Notes: generated by a model from the sequence alone, not told the origin. Positions 1-8,921 are shown, counted from the stretch's first letter. The stretch is DNA of 20,217 nucleotides from DASZHC01 sp035938215 (GCA_035938215.1 DASZHC010000155.1:1-20217), one strand, 5' to 3'. A program made the numbers and translations.

Positions 1-165
1 AACACGAACGCCGCTAAAGGCCTCTAAGCGGCGCATGAGCTGGACAAATCGCTCCGCTTCAGCCGAGCCATGACCGGAGGTCTGGAAAATGAAGCGGCGC
101 TCTACCACCCTGGAAACGCAGTGGTAAAACCCTTGACCGTCAGCCTTGACCCGTGGGAAGCGCAT
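1..165 (-). mobile_element. REP-associated tyrosine transposase (Y1/IS200-like), N-terminal part
   Basis: The minus strand reads open for 55 codons from an ATG at 165-163 to the window edge. The translation begins MRFPRVKADGQGFYHCVSRV and later has QLMRRLEAFSGVRV. The YHCVSRV strand followed by a charged segment and MRRLEAFSGV is the N-terminal pattern of Y1_Tnp-domain (RAYT) transposases, single-strand-specific HUH nucleases that mobilise REP palindromes. The HUH motif and catalytic Tyr would lie beyond the edge, so activity cannot be judged. No good ribosome-binding site precedes the ATG. REP-like palindromes elsewhere in the window fit such an enzyme. Identity is by recognition of the pattern only. 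Confidence 0.75.
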
Positions 166-423
166 CAGCTTGACGGGGAGAGTAACAAAACAAACAAAAA
201 TGATGTAACAAATAGTGCATCAAGCTTCGAATTATCTGACCTGTCCCTGGTTTTTCACCTTCGAAGCGTTGTCGATCATCGCCGATCTCGTACGCCGACT
301 ATTTCCGGGAGATCCGACAGAAAACCGAAGGCCATGGCAGAGTAGCATCTCCTGGCTGCGTCGGGCTGCACTATTGACTTTAAATTTGGGAAATCCGGGT
401 TCACTTTACGAACTAATAAATTA

Positions 424-1491
424 GTGAAATTTATCCGTGTTTCTGCCGGCGTTCGGAACGCTCTTCTAGCGGCTCTGCTATTCGGGGCGAGTGCGCCATT
501 GGCCAAAATTTTCCTCCATGCCTTATCTCCGATGGAGTTGGCCGGTGCACTTTATCTCGGGTCAGGCCTTGGATTAGCGCTTTGGCGATTGGCTCGAAGC
601 ATGCGCCGAAATACTCCAAAAACGGAGGCTGCTCTTGGGGGCTCGGATTGGGCATGGCTGATCGGTGCAATACTATCCGGCGGCGTGGTTGCCCCTGTCT
701 TGCTTATGGCCGGCCTGGCAACAACGCCGGCCTCAAGCACCTCTCTATTACTCAACCTGGAAGGTGTGCTGACCGCGTTGATCGCCTGGTTCGCGTTTCG
801 CGAGAATTTCGACCGTCGTATCCTCATGGGGATGATCGCCATTGTAGCTGGCGGGTTGCTGCTATCGTGGAAGCCAGGAGATGCAGTGGGCTTTTCATGG
901 GGAGCTTTGGCGATTGCCGGAGCATGTCTCTGTTGGGCGATCGACAACAACCTCACCCGAACGGTCTCGGGATCGGATCCTGCGCAGATCGCAATGTTAA
1001 AAGGGCTTAGCGCTGGAACCGTCAATCTTTTGATCGGTTTAGCCTTGAGCGCAAAAGCTCCAACAATCAGCTCATTGATGGGCGCCGGATTACTCGGCTT
1101 CCTGAGCTACGGCCTTAGCCTCACATGCTTTGTGCTAGCTTTGCGTGATCTGGGGACGGCACGAACGGGTGCGTACTTTTCTACTGCGCCCTTTATCGGC
1201 GTCGTGCTCTCTCTGCTTCTGCTTCACGAAGTACCGTCGCTCCTTTTCTGGCCTGCGCTAATGCTTATGATTTTTGGAGTATGGATGCATCTGAGCGAGG
1301 ACCACGAACACGAACATCTCCATGAAGCCTTGGAACACGAGCATGCTCATCGTCACGATGAGCACCATCAACATGAGCACCTGCCGACCGATCCACCCGG
1401 AGAACCTCACACTCATTGGCACAGGCATGAGCGGATGGTTCATAGTCACCCCCATGTGCCGGACCTTCATCACCGCCACGACCACCGATAA
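424..1491 (+). CDS. EamA/DMT-family permease with histidine-rich C-terminal tail
   Basis: A 355-residue drug/metabolite-transporter-type inner-membrane permease. Residues about 1-290 hold roughly ten hydrophobic segments arranged as two EamA repeats (for example NALLAALLFGASAPLAKIFL near the N-terminus). The last 64 residues, starting EDHEHEHLHE, contain 23 histidines in HxH and HH arrangements and end in LHHRHDHR. Such tails occur in metal-handling proteins, so a role in divalent-metal (Ni, Co, Zn) export or sensing is plausible, but the substrate is not shown by sequence. The start is GTG; the next in-frame Met is inside the first repeat, so GTG is preferred despite no clear Shine-Dalgarno. 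It stands alone, with repeats on both sides, and looks intact. Confidence 0.85.
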   Translation: MKFIRVSAGVRNALLAALLFGASAPLAKIFLHALSPMELAGALYLGSGLGLALWRLARSMRRNTPKTEAALGGSDWAWLIGAILSGGVVAPVLLMAGLATTPASSTSLLLNLEGVLTALIAWFAFRENFDRRILMGMIAIVAGGLLLSWKPGDAVGFSWGALAIAGACLCWAIDNNLTRTVSGSDPAQIAMLKGLSAGTVNLLIGLALSAKAPTISSLMGAGLLGFLSYGLSLTCFVLALRDLGTARTGAYFSTAPFIGVVLSLLLLHEVPSLLFWPALMLMIFGVWMHLSEDHEHEHLHEALEHEHAHRHDEHHQHEHLPTDPPGEPHTHWHRHERMVHSHPHVPDLHHRHDHR

Positions 1492-1640
1492 ATCGACTTT
1501 TAGCAGCTCACGGTTTATCGCCGGCTTTCGGCAGATTGGAACTTTGGCAGACACGTATCCAATTTCGATGCGTTTTTCTGTTGGGCGCAAGTTCTTCCAG
1601 CCGGTGGAGCTCAACCGGGACAAAACGCATCGAGTTTCGA

Positions 1641-1668
1641 AATATTTGACCAATATTTGACCTGTCCC
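1641..1668 (+). repeat. 11-bp tandem repeat followed by CCTGTCCCT
   Basis: AATATTTGACC occurs twice back to back (1641-1651 and 1652-1662) and runs into TGTCCCT. A similar string, CTGACCTGTCCCTGG, lies at 236-250 just upstream of the transposase start, and TGTCCTGTCCCC lies at 6293-6304 just before the penicillin acylase fragment. They may be end sequences of small mobile elements; this is inference from the shared core only. Confidence 0.45.
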
Positions 1669-2028
1669 TCTTCTCCTCTTCAAAACCAGAAGACAAACGC
1701 TGGGGGTTGCAGCCGATCGGGTTCAACTCGCGACTTACCCACAATCGCCATTTTCCGGGCCGATACGCTGCTGCGACGTAACGGACCTGTACCAGGCATT
1801 CTCGCAGCGCACCGGCCCGGGGCGATTATGGATAAGTCTGGGCTCCTGTTTGTTTGTTCGTCTTGATGCACCCATGGGCACCGCCCGAACAATCCTCGCG
1901 AAAAAACAAGAAACTCAACCATTGTAGTACAGAGAGCACGAAGGTTTCTTTGAGGTACCCGAGGACACACTCTCGGGCGGTTCGGGCGTCGCGCGGTTCT
2001 TCGCGGTGCAATACATCCATCCCGTTCC

Positions 2029-2056
2029 TAACGAACTCCAAAGCCGAAGTTTCAAA
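2029..2056 (+). repeat. REP-like palindrome, copy 1 (diverged)
   Basis: TAACGAACTCC, a short centre, then GAAGTTTCAAA. It is an imperfect palindrome (GAACTC against GAAGTTTC) matching the copies at 2433-2468 and 4595-4629 in both arms but with several changes in the centre. Confidence 0.6.
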
Positions 2057-2432
2057 AGAGTTGCAAGCCGAAATCATCTGCGACTGGCAGCGAATTGCAG
2101 GTTCCAGAGGTACCGGGCGTTCCAGTGATTCAGTTTGGTCAGCAAAGAGATGACGACAAACAAAAGTTGGGTAGAAATCACTTCCACCCAGATGATGAGA
2201 ATGATGACCCCGTCGCAATTATGTGGTAGTCAGAACGCTGATCGTCTTTTCAAACGACGCGGCAAAAATGGCTCGTCACCCGGCGATGAATGCAAGTGTC
2301 GGCTTTCATCACCTTTATAACGAACTGCTGGGTCGGTGTTCCAAAGGTGGGCAAAGTTAGAAAGAAATTCTTGGACTGATAAGGATGCCTCGTGACATTT
2401 TTTCGATGCTGAAAGTTTCTCTTCCTGTCATC

Positions 2433-2468
2433 CATCTTGAAACTCTGGATCCGGAGTTCGTTAGAAAT
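2433..2468 (-). repeat. REP-like palindrome, copy 2
   Basis: On the minus strand it reads ATTTCTAACGAACTCCGGA, then TC, then CAGAGTTTCAAGATG. Over about 34 bases it matches copy 3 at nearly every position, differing mainly in the two central bases. It lies in inverted orientation to copy 3; the two bracket the methyltransferase/GS-like pair. Confidence 0.75.
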
Positions 2469-2608
2469 AGCGATGTAAGCCGAGCACTCATATTTCCTTG
2501 GTTGAGGCTTGGATACTGGAAACCTCCCTCGTGTGGAAGGTAGTCGCCAGCGTCTGCCAGCTAATCGAACTGAAAGCGATCCAGTCATCGGTTCGAAAAT
2601 AGGCGCGC

Positions 2609-3961
2609 TCAGAGGAACTCGAAATATTCCTGCCGCTCCCAATCGTCGACGCCATTATGAAACTCGGGCGTATTGTAATTTGCGATTGCGGCGGCAACTT
2701 TGTTTGTCTCATGCCGTTTAACCGCTAGAAATAGTTTGACAAACTCGGAACCGAGCGCCCCACGGAGCACTTTATCGTTTTCCAAGGCATTCAGAGCATC
2801 TTCCAGTCGGGTTGGCAGGTTGACAACGCCTTCTCTCCCGTAGGCCACCCCGGTCACGGGCGGAGGCGGTGCCAATCGGTTTTTGAGTCCATCAATGCCG
2901 GCGGCCAAGCAGGCGGCCATTAAGAGATAAGGATTCGAGGCTCCACAACCAAAGCGATTCTCAACATGTGTAGACTCATTGCGGGTGGCCTTTACGCGAA
3001 GCCCTGTAGTGCGATTCTCAATTCCCCAGGTTGCATTCGTTGGAGCAAAAGAGTAGAGCTTGAAGCGTTTGGCACAATTAACCGTTGGGGCGGCCAAAGC
3101 GCAGATGGCTTCTGCATGCGCCAACTGACCTGCCAAAAAGTATCGGCAAATATCCGATAAGCCGTCTTCGCTAGAATCATCCAGGAAGACATTTTTGTCT
3201 CCCTGCCACAGGGATTGATGGTAATGGCACCCGTTCGCGCTCTGGTCGATATGGGGTTTAGTCATAAACGACGCCATCATCCCGTGCTGTAGCGCGATTT
3301 CTTTGACTCCATTCTTGAAGGTAAAGGCCTGGTCCGCTGCGGCTATTCCCCAGGCCGGGGTAAAGTTAATCTCCATTTGCCCAGGGCCATATTCCGCATT
3401 GGCGGTAATGACGTCTACGCCAACGGCCGCCATGGAGCGTAGAATGTCGTAGACTAATGCTTGATTGAAGTTATTGCGGAGGGTGGCGAAAATCTGGATC
3501 CCTGGAAACTGGGGCTGGCGCGTCGCGGCGTCGACGAGATAAAACTCGTACTCAAATCCGCTGAGAACACGGTAGCCCATCGCGTGCAACTCAGCGAGCA
3601 AGGTCTTCACAATGAGACGCGGTGCTGCCATGGCTGGCCGGCCATCGAGATAGTATGGTTCGCACAAGATGCGCGCGGTCTTGTCAGCCCATGGCAAAAC
3701 TTGGAATGTGTCCAAATCGGGCTTGATATAGCTGTCCGGAAAGCCGAGCTCCTCCAGATAGCCGGTTCCGGGCGCAACAACTGCTTGAGCGTCAAACCCA
3801 AGCTGGCCAAGCAGGAAATTCACTCCATTATTTGCAAAGCGTTCGAAATGTCGTGCTGGGATCGTTTTGGAGCGTGAGATACCGTGAGTGTCCGTTTGTT
3901 CAAAACGAATAAATTCGATGTCTTTATCGCGCAGCAATTTTTGGATTTCAATAAGGCTCAT
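2609..3961 (-). CDS. Glutamine synthetase-like ATP-dependent ligase
   Basis: 450 residues, normal for GS type I-like proteins and apparently complete. An N-terminal beta-grasp region (about 1-110) is followed by the catalytic barrel. Metal and ATP residues are recognisable: FEYEF (E137, E139), AEYGPGQMEIN (E190, E197), GCHYH (H246, H248), R299 in NCAKRFK, ENR (R317) and HVENR (E334, R336). The usual GlnA adenylylation site (NLYDLP) is absent; the equivalent region reads GREGVVNLPTR. It therefore more likely joins glutamate to an amine other than ammonia (gamma-glutamylpolyamine or similar) or is a divergent, unadenylylated GS. Substrate is unknown. The start has a GGAG six bases upstream and overlaps the 3' end of the methyltransferase gene by 14 bases, suggesting translational coupling. 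Confidence 0.85.
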   Translation of the reverse strand: MSLIEIQKLLRDKDIEFIRFEQTDTHGISRSKTIPARHFERFANNGVNFLLGQLGFDAQAVVAPGTGYLEELGFPDSYIKPDLDTFQVLPWADKTARILCEPYYLDGRPAMAAPRLIVKTLLAELHAMGYRVLSGFEYEFYLVDAATRQPQFPGIQIFATLRNNFNQALVYDILRSMAAVGVDVITANAEYGPGQMEINFTPAWGIAAADQAFTFKNGVKEIALQHGMMASFMTKPHIDQSANGCHYHQSLWQGDKNVFLDDSSEDGLSDICRYFLAGQLAHAEAICALAAPTVNCAKRFKLYSFAPTNATWGIENRTTGLRVKATRNESTHVENRFGCGASNPYLLMAACLAAGIDGLKNRLAPPPPVTGVAYGREGVVNLPTRLEDALNALENDKVLRGALGSEFVKLFLAVKRHETNKVAAAIANYNTPEFHNGVDDWERQEYFEFL

Positions 3962-4577
3962 CGTGGACTCCGTTCAATTTTTGCAAGTTAGAGAAATGCA
4001 GATCGATGTTCGCGGCACCGGCTCTCGAAGTTCCGCGCTCGGCGACGCCGCTTTGAGCCAGGTTCTTGCTTGCCAGGGCCAATGCAGGCTTCCACGAGTC
4101 AATGCCGACAACCCTCAGTGCCGGCCAGGCGCGTGCTGCCTCGATCGCAAGCCAGCCGACACCGGTCCCGACGTCTAGAAAAGCGCCGGGTCGGTGCAAC
4201 GCTTCGGCGAGGTCTGGCCGCTGGGCTGCCAGCGTATCGATACTGCGGACGATCAGACGCGATACCTGGCCTTGGGATTCGAGAATGACCGGGTCTTCGT
4301 AATTCCACCCGGGTGCGCGCGCCGGGTTTTCGATCAGGTCGATGGCTTGGCGGAAAGATGTCTGGATCAGGGCAAGTGCGGCACGCTTCTGATTTGCGTC
4401 AATGCCGTCGAGCAATTCCGGATCGATAGGGCGCACAACCTCCTGCAGGAGAGAGCGCACGCGTGGATCGCCGGCGAGTTTTTCCCGCCGCAGTCGCAAT
4501 TCCCCGCCTAGCGCCGCCAAGGCTTCCAGCGACGAATTCAGCGTTTGCCATTTGGTCATCAATGATTCGAAGCTCAT
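3948..4577 (-). CDS. SAM-dependent methyltransferase, C-terminally truncated
   Basis: From the preferred start MSFESLMTKWQ this is 209 residues. A helical N-terminal region (about 1-135) is followed by the Rossmann motif I FLDVGTGVGWLAIEAA and the post-I acidic turn VVGIDSWKPALALASKNL. The remaining motifs (II-VI) are missing: after GVAERG the sequence no longer resembles a methyltransferase and stops 14 bases inside the next gene. Related proteins as I know them run well over 300 residues, so the 3' half seems lost or frameshifted. The ATG at 4577 is chosen because AAAGGGA lies just upstream and the longer frame would begin inside a REP palindrome. It is probably non-functional, yet may still drive translation of the GS-like gene. 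Confidence 0.65.
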   Translation of the reverse strand: MSFESLMTKWQTLNSSLEALAALGGELRLRREKLAGDPRVRSLLQEVVRPIDPELLDGIDANQKRAALALIQTSFRQAIDLIENPARAPGWNYEDPVILESQGQVSRLIVRSIDTLAAQRPDLAEALHRPGAFLDVGTGVGWLAIEAARAWPALRVVGIDSWKPALALASKNLAQSGVAERGTSRAGAANIDLHFSNLQKLNGVHDEPY

Positions 4578-4594
4578 AGCTCGCAATTTATCCC

Positions 4595-4629
4595 TTTCTA
4601 ACGAACTCCGGAGGCAGAGTTTCAAGATG
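4595..4629 (+). repeat. REP-like palindrome, copy 3
   Basis: Reads TTTCTAACGAACTCCGGA, then GG, then CAGAGTTTCAAGATG. It nearly matches copy 2 on the opposite strand. It sits between the stop of the kinase/TPR remnant (4642) and the start of the methyltransferase gene (4577), the intergenic position typical of REP elements. Confidence 0.75.
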
Positions 4630-4641
4630 CGCGGAGCGAGT

Positions 4642-5459
4642 CTAGCAAAGAGGTAGCCTTAAGTCGCGCACCCCTGGCGCTGTTGCTCTTTGGCTGCGGT
4701 ATTCTGCGTAAGTCGCTTCAGCGCGTTTCTTCAGCGAAATCGACTTCTGCTCGCTTGCGATTCTGATAGCCTCAGAGAACGAAGTCTCAATCTGGGCCTC
4801 ATCAGCGCCAATGGCCGTGAGAAACACGCCGCGCAAACGCCGCAGTTCGGCGCAACACATGCGCACTTCAAATCTTTCGGCCAATGCTTCTGCCTGCTCA
4901 ATTACTTCAAGAGCTGTCTGCGTACGATGCGCAAGATACAGGGCTTCCGCCTTTAGGCCTAGATAGATAGAAAGGCATCCCGAGCATCGAGCTGGATGCA
5001 CTATATTCTCGTAGTCCATCTTCGATCCAGGAGATGCCTTCGGTTGTGTCACCCGAGGAGCTGATTCGAAATCGCCCATAAAGTATAGCGTGACTGCCAA
5101 AGCTGTGGAGGCTCCGCATGCAGGGGCTCTCTGCTCCTGCGCCAGAGAGTAAACGCGTTTGCTCCCATTCCGCGCGTGGCGGTTAAATGGAGCGCTGCTT
5201 GCGCGAGAATGCAGAGCTGGTCTTCGGCAGTAAGACTCTGCTCCTCCAGACCCGTTTCCACGGGCGAATTCCATTGTAAGTTTTCGAAGAAATGAATCAA
5301 AACCGAGAGCAATGCTCCTCTCGTTTTCCCAGAGGAAGACGCGCCCGATTCAGCCTTCCAATCGATAGCCTCGCGAACGATGCAAATCGGACAGAATTCC
5401 ATCCCTCCAGAAAACTGATTGCCGCAGCTTGCGCAGGTCCGTCGCGGCTTTGTCTTCAT
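4642..5459 (-). pseudogene. Remnant of zinc-ribbon/Ser-Thr kinase/ATPase/TPR regulatory protein
   Basis: The gene begins at ATG 5459 (MKTKPRRTCASCGNQFSGG), a zinc ribbon with CASC and CPIC pairs. In the family I recognise, this is followed by a protein kinase, a signalling ATPase and a long TPR region. Here the kinase and ATPase are absent. The frame passes directly to TPR-type sequence (EDQLCILAQAALHLTATRG), then continues in other frames: VYSLAQEQ and ALAVTLYFMGDFESA (about 5060-5160), SGDTTEGISWIEDGL (about 5010-5050), and finally LKAEALYLAHRTQTALEVIE to the terminal DLRLPLC (stop at 4642-4644). Several frameshifts and internal deletions are needed to join these parts. The intended stop of the upstream sigma factor overlaps this ATG (ATGA), as expected for an operon. 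Confidence 0.72.
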
Positions 5460-5484
5460 GGATCTAAGCGTCCTTCGGATGCGA

Positions 5485-6237
5485 TTAAAGCTTCGCAAAG
5501 AGCGCGGAGTTCCTCCTCGATCTCTGCCGGATCTGAAAGCGTGCGACTTCCTTCCTTAAAAGAGCGGCGTACCGCTTTCGCAACCGATGGATGAGCGTCT
5601 TGACTCCGCCCACGCTGACTCGGATCGCCTCCGAAGCTTGTTCGTACGATGGTGCGGTTTTGGCGTGGATGGGGTCCAAAAAAGATTTCAGCGCTTCAAA
5701 TGTGGCTCTCTTTCCCTGGGAGGCGTATTCCTCTCCTAGACGTCTCATCGCCTCTGCGAGAACCGTCATCGCCCATCGAGCTTCAAAGATCTTCTCCGCG
5801 GTCAAATAATCGGCCGGTTCATGCCGGTACCGATCTTCGGCGGCTTCCGCATTTAAAGATAGTATTTGCTGGCTTCCGCCTCGCTTGAGTGCCCGAGTCT
5901 TTTCTCGCGAGTGGGAAATATGGTTCTGAAAAGAAGCCACGAGGAATGTGCGAAATCTACCCCTGGCCGGAGCGGCTCGGTTCAAAGCATTTTGCTCAAA
6001 GAGGTGCTCAAAGAAACTCTGGGTTAAATCTTGAGAATCGGGCGCGTTATACCCGCTACGGCGGGCAAACGCGTAAATCGGATACCAGTACTGCGTGCAA
6101 AGTTCCGCTAACGCCTCCTGATTCTTCGGACTTGCTCGCTCTCCGGCTGAAATAACGACACTCCATCGCGTGGTGTGGAACCCGACGCTCTTAGCTGCGC
6201 AGCCCTCTTTCACAATCGGCGAAGTTAGAGAACCCAC
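5485..6237 (-). CDS. ECF-type RNA polymerase sigma factor, C-terminal frameshift
   Basis: 250 residues as read. FHTTRWSVVISAGE opens the domain; sigma region 2 includes ELCTQYWYPIYAFARRSGY and DSQDLTQSFFEHL; the region 4 helix-turn-helix spans about residues 190-230 (SYEQASEAIRVSVGGVKTLI, then HRLRKRYAALLRKEV). After LLRKEVAR (about 5540) the frame shifts: the alternative frame reads LSDPAEIEEELRALCEALI and would stop at TGA 5456-5458, overlapping the ATG of the next gene. One base therefore appears to be missing near 5534-5544, by mutation or sequencing error. The DNA-binding helices precede the shift, so activity may survive. It would direct transcription together with the neighbouring kinase, now a ruin. 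The start is GTG at 6237 and is uncertain. Confidence 0.82.
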   Translation of the reverse strand: MGSLTSPIVKEGCAAKSVGFHTTRWSVVISAGERASPKNQEALAELCTQYWYPIYAFARRSGYNAPDSQDLTQSFFEHLFEQNALNRAAPARGRFRTFLVASFQNHISHSREKTRALKRGGSQQILSLNAEAAEDRYRHEPADYLTAEKIFEARWAMTVLAEAMRRLGEEYASQGKRATFEALKSFLDPIHAKTAPSYEQASEAIRVSVGGVKTLIHRLRKRYAALLRKEVARFQIRQRSRRNSALFAKL

Positions 6238-6314
6238 TAATCATCGTAAATGGAACGAAAGATCCAGTGCAGGAGCAGCTCAAAACCTAGTGTCCTGTCC
6301 CCGAAATAGCATGA

Positions 6315-7697
6315 AAACCGACCGGATGGATCAGAGAAGAAAACGAGTTCGATGGCCGGGTACACCCGTTCGACGTGCACGATTTTGAAATCAAAATTCG
6401 GCAAACCGACGGCGGTTTTTCAAAGAAGACCGTTACCGTTCGAGCCTCGGTTCACGGGCCGGTCGTAGCTCAGCGAGCCGACCGGGCACTAGCACTCCGC
6501 GTGGCCGGGCTGAATTCCCCAAATGTGGTGAGCCAGTATTGGGGCATGATGCGTGCGAGGCATCTTCTTTTGGAATTTATCCGTGCGAACAGCCGGTTGC
6601 AGATGCCATTCTTCAACGTTGTTTACGCCGATCGGGACGGGCAAATTATGTATCTTTTTGGCGGCCGTCAGCCGCGCCGGTCGGGAGGAACCTACGCCGA
6701 GTGGAGCGGAATTATTCCCGGCGTTACCAGGGCAACACTTTGGACCGACACCTTGAAATGGTGGGAGCTGCCACACACGATTAACCCGCCGGGAGGATTC
6801 GTTCAGAACTCGAATGATCCTCCGTGGTTTTCGAGTTTTCCCGGAACAATTAAGCAAAGTCATTATCCGTCCTATATTGCAGTGAACGAGATGGAATTTC
6901 GCCCACAGCACGGCGCCATTTTTTTAAGTTCAAAAGCAAAATTTTCAGTGGAGGAAGTAACGACCGGTAAAATGTCGACCCGTATGATCATGGCCGATCG
7001 TATTCTGCCTGATCTCATCTCGGCGGCGAGAGCATCGGGCGACGCCGACGCCGTAGCCGCAGCCACTGTTCTCGAGAAGTGGGATCGGGAGAGTGATGCT
7101 ACCAGTCAAGGCGCAGTTCTATTTGAGCGCTGGTACAACCTCTATAGAGCGGATTCGAAATCACCAAAAGACGATCGCTGGGGCGCAACTTACCCTGCGT
7201 TCCGAGAGGAATTTTCACCTGTGTCACCTTTGACAACTCCGATGGGCTTGAGGGATCCGGCTGCAGCAGTCCCCTTCCTCGCGCAAGCCGCAAGAGAACT
7301 CCAGAAGCAATTCGGCAAGCTCGATACCGCATGGGGGGACGTGTACCGCGTGGTACTTGCCGATCATGACGCGAGCTACCAAAAGGCGATCCCATTGACA
7401 AATGCTCCAGGGGCCGGCAGCCCCGAACCCTTCGGGGCGATGCGCAAGGCTTACTATTACCCGTCGCCGGAACCGAACCCGAAGTTTACCTACGATGGCG
7501 ACAGGTACGTTCAGGCTGTTGAGTTCACGCCGAAGGGAGCCGTGGCCAAGGCTTTGATCGGCTACGGCAACGCTTCGCGCCCTGGTTCCCCTCACATCAC
7601 CGATCAGCTCTCCTACTACGAACAGAAGCAATTGCGAGCCGTCTACCGCACAAGGAGCGAGGTCGAGGCGCATGCAGTCACGCGGGAGTGTTATTAG
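6315..7697 (+). pseudogene. Penicillin acylase-family (Ntn hydrolase), C-terminal fragment
   Basis: An open frame of about 460 codons follows a stop at 6312-6314; the first usable start is GTG 6375. Family resemblance already begins before it (ENEFDGRVHPFDVHDFEI), then VRASVHGPVV, NVVYADRDGQIMYLFGG, RRSGGTYAEWSGIIPG, GGFVQNSNDPPW and a normal C-terminus (SPHITDQLSYYEQKQLR). This matches the later part of the beta subunit of periplasmic acylases such as penicillin or acyl-homoserine-lactone acylases. The signal peptide, alpha subunit, linker and the beta-chain N-terminal nucleophile are all missing, so the product cannot mature or act. The break lies beside TGTCCTGTCCCC (6293-6304), suggesting an insertion or recombination junction. 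The rest of the frame is free of stops, so the loss may be recent. Confidence 0.75.
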
Positions 7698-7952
7698 TTT
7701 GACAGGCAGTGTTCGCCCCATGAATCCGATATACCATAAAGCAGACCTCCCTACTGGAAGCTCAACCAGCCATTTTTCCGTATCCGAACAGGTACGTAGC
7801 GCGATTGCGTTATTACGGGACGCCATCCTGCCTGACGGCATTGCCCGAATAGACCACCTCCTCGATGAAGAGGAATTCTTCATCGATGGAGCCGGTATTT
7901 GACCATGATCGGCTAAGTTTTCAAGGCGTGGCGGTGTCCATAGGTTCGACGT

Positions 7953-8921
7953 TTACTCGTAAAAATTGCGGACCCAACGATGGGCCTTCAATTTTTCAAC
8001 CTTTTCTCTAGGCAGTCCGCGTCCGTCTCCGACTTGACAGTTTCGTTCTACGTTCCCCACCGACCGCATTCCCGCGATGACGGTGCTCACAGCCGGATGG
8101 CTCAGGACATAACGCAACGCCAGTTCAGCCATCTGATCAAGAAGGATGCCGAGGTCAGAAGCAATGTTTTGAACGCGCTTATAGACTTGCTGCTTCCTGT
8201 CGGCTCGGAAGTAATCGTTGCGGAAATCGCCTTCTTCGAACGTCGTGTCCGGTGTGATTTTCCCGGTTAGTCCCCCTTCGTCCAAGGCTACCCGTACAAT
8301 AACGCCAACGCGGTGGCGTTCACATGCGGGAAGCAGCCGATCTTCGGGATTTTGTTCGAAGATGTTATAGATGACTTGAACGGTATCGACGACGCCGGTC
8401 TCAACCAATTTGATCGCGTTTTCCGGCTGAAAGTCGTTGATTGAAACGCCAAAAAAACGAACTTTGCCCTGTTCTTTAAGTTTTTGCACGGCCTCCAGCC
8501 AATCCCCCTGGTTGATCCATTCGTCCGACCAGACGTGGAACTGTTGTACGTCAATCGATTCGGACCCGAGATTTGCCAGGCTTTCTTCTGTACACTCGAT
8601 GACATGCTCAGCAGGAAACGTTTCCGTCACCGGTACCCCGGATCGTGCGGGCCACTGCCAATTTTTTGGCGGGATTTTCGTCGCCACATGAATCGTTTCC
8701 GAGCGTGTTTTTCGCAGTTGTCCTACGAGCCTCTCACTATGGCCGTCCCCATAGGCTTGAGCGGTGTCGATAAAGTTTAATCCCAAATCAATGGACCTAT
8801 GCAGGGCTTTGACTGACTCATCATCAGAGGCACCAACCCATGCGCCTTTACCGATGCCCCAAGCACCATAGCCGATTTCCGATACTTTCAGCCCTGTTTT
8901 ACCGAGTATTCTGTAGTTCAT
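7953..8921 (-). CDS. Aldo/keto reductase
   Basis: 322 residues from the preferred start MNYRILGKTGLKVSEIGYG (ATG 8921); a longer frame from 9008 adds 29 residues unlike the family. The catalytic tetrad is visible: D52 and Y57 in NFIDTAQAYG, K82 in VATK, H129 in QQFHVW. The later cofactor-side segments (VKLKEQGKVRFFGVSINDF, LRYVLSHPAVSTVIAGM) are also present. It should be a cytosolic NAD(P)H-dependent oxidoreductase acting on a carbonyl compound; the substrate cannot be told. It is a single-gene unit flanked by gene-free DNA, with no frame damage seen. Confidence 0.88.
   Translation of the reverse strand: MNYRILGKTGLKVSEIGYGAWGIGKGAWVGASDDESVKALHRSIDLGLNFIDTAQAYGDGHSERLVGQLRKTRSETIHVATKIPPKNWQWPARSGVPVTETFPAEHVIECTEESLANLGSESIDVQQFHVWSDEWINQGDWLEAVQKLKEQGKVRFFGVSINDFQPENAIKLVETGVVDTVQVIYNIFEQNPEDRLLPACERHRVGVIVRVALDEGGLTGKITPDTTFEEGDFRNDYFRADRKQQVYKRVQNIASDLGILLDQMAELALRYVLSHPAVSTVIAGMRSVGNVERNCQVGDGRGLPREKVEKLKAHRWVRNFYE

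Larger units (their letters stand above)
1492..2608. other. Gene-poor spacer with repeat debris
   Basis: No convincing coding region is seen on either strand between the DMT permease and the glutamine-synthetase-like gene. The stretch contains an 11-bp tandem duplication (1641-1662) running into CTGTCCCT, and two REP-like palindromes (2029-2056 and 2433-2468). The short open frames here are low-complexity or overlap each other on opposite strands and match no family I recognise. Confidence 0.6.

Noticed and set aside
552..1683. Long minus-strand open frames opposite the DMT permease and its tail
   Set aside because: They mirror the permease codons; the plus-strand protein has clear membrane segments and family features.
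1708..1745. T-arm-like string TCGGGTTCAACTCGCGA resembling the 3' end of a tRNA or tmRNA
   Set aside because: The stem has a mismatch, no acceptor partner (GGGTAAG) occurs upstream at tRNA distance, and no anticodon arm can be drawn.
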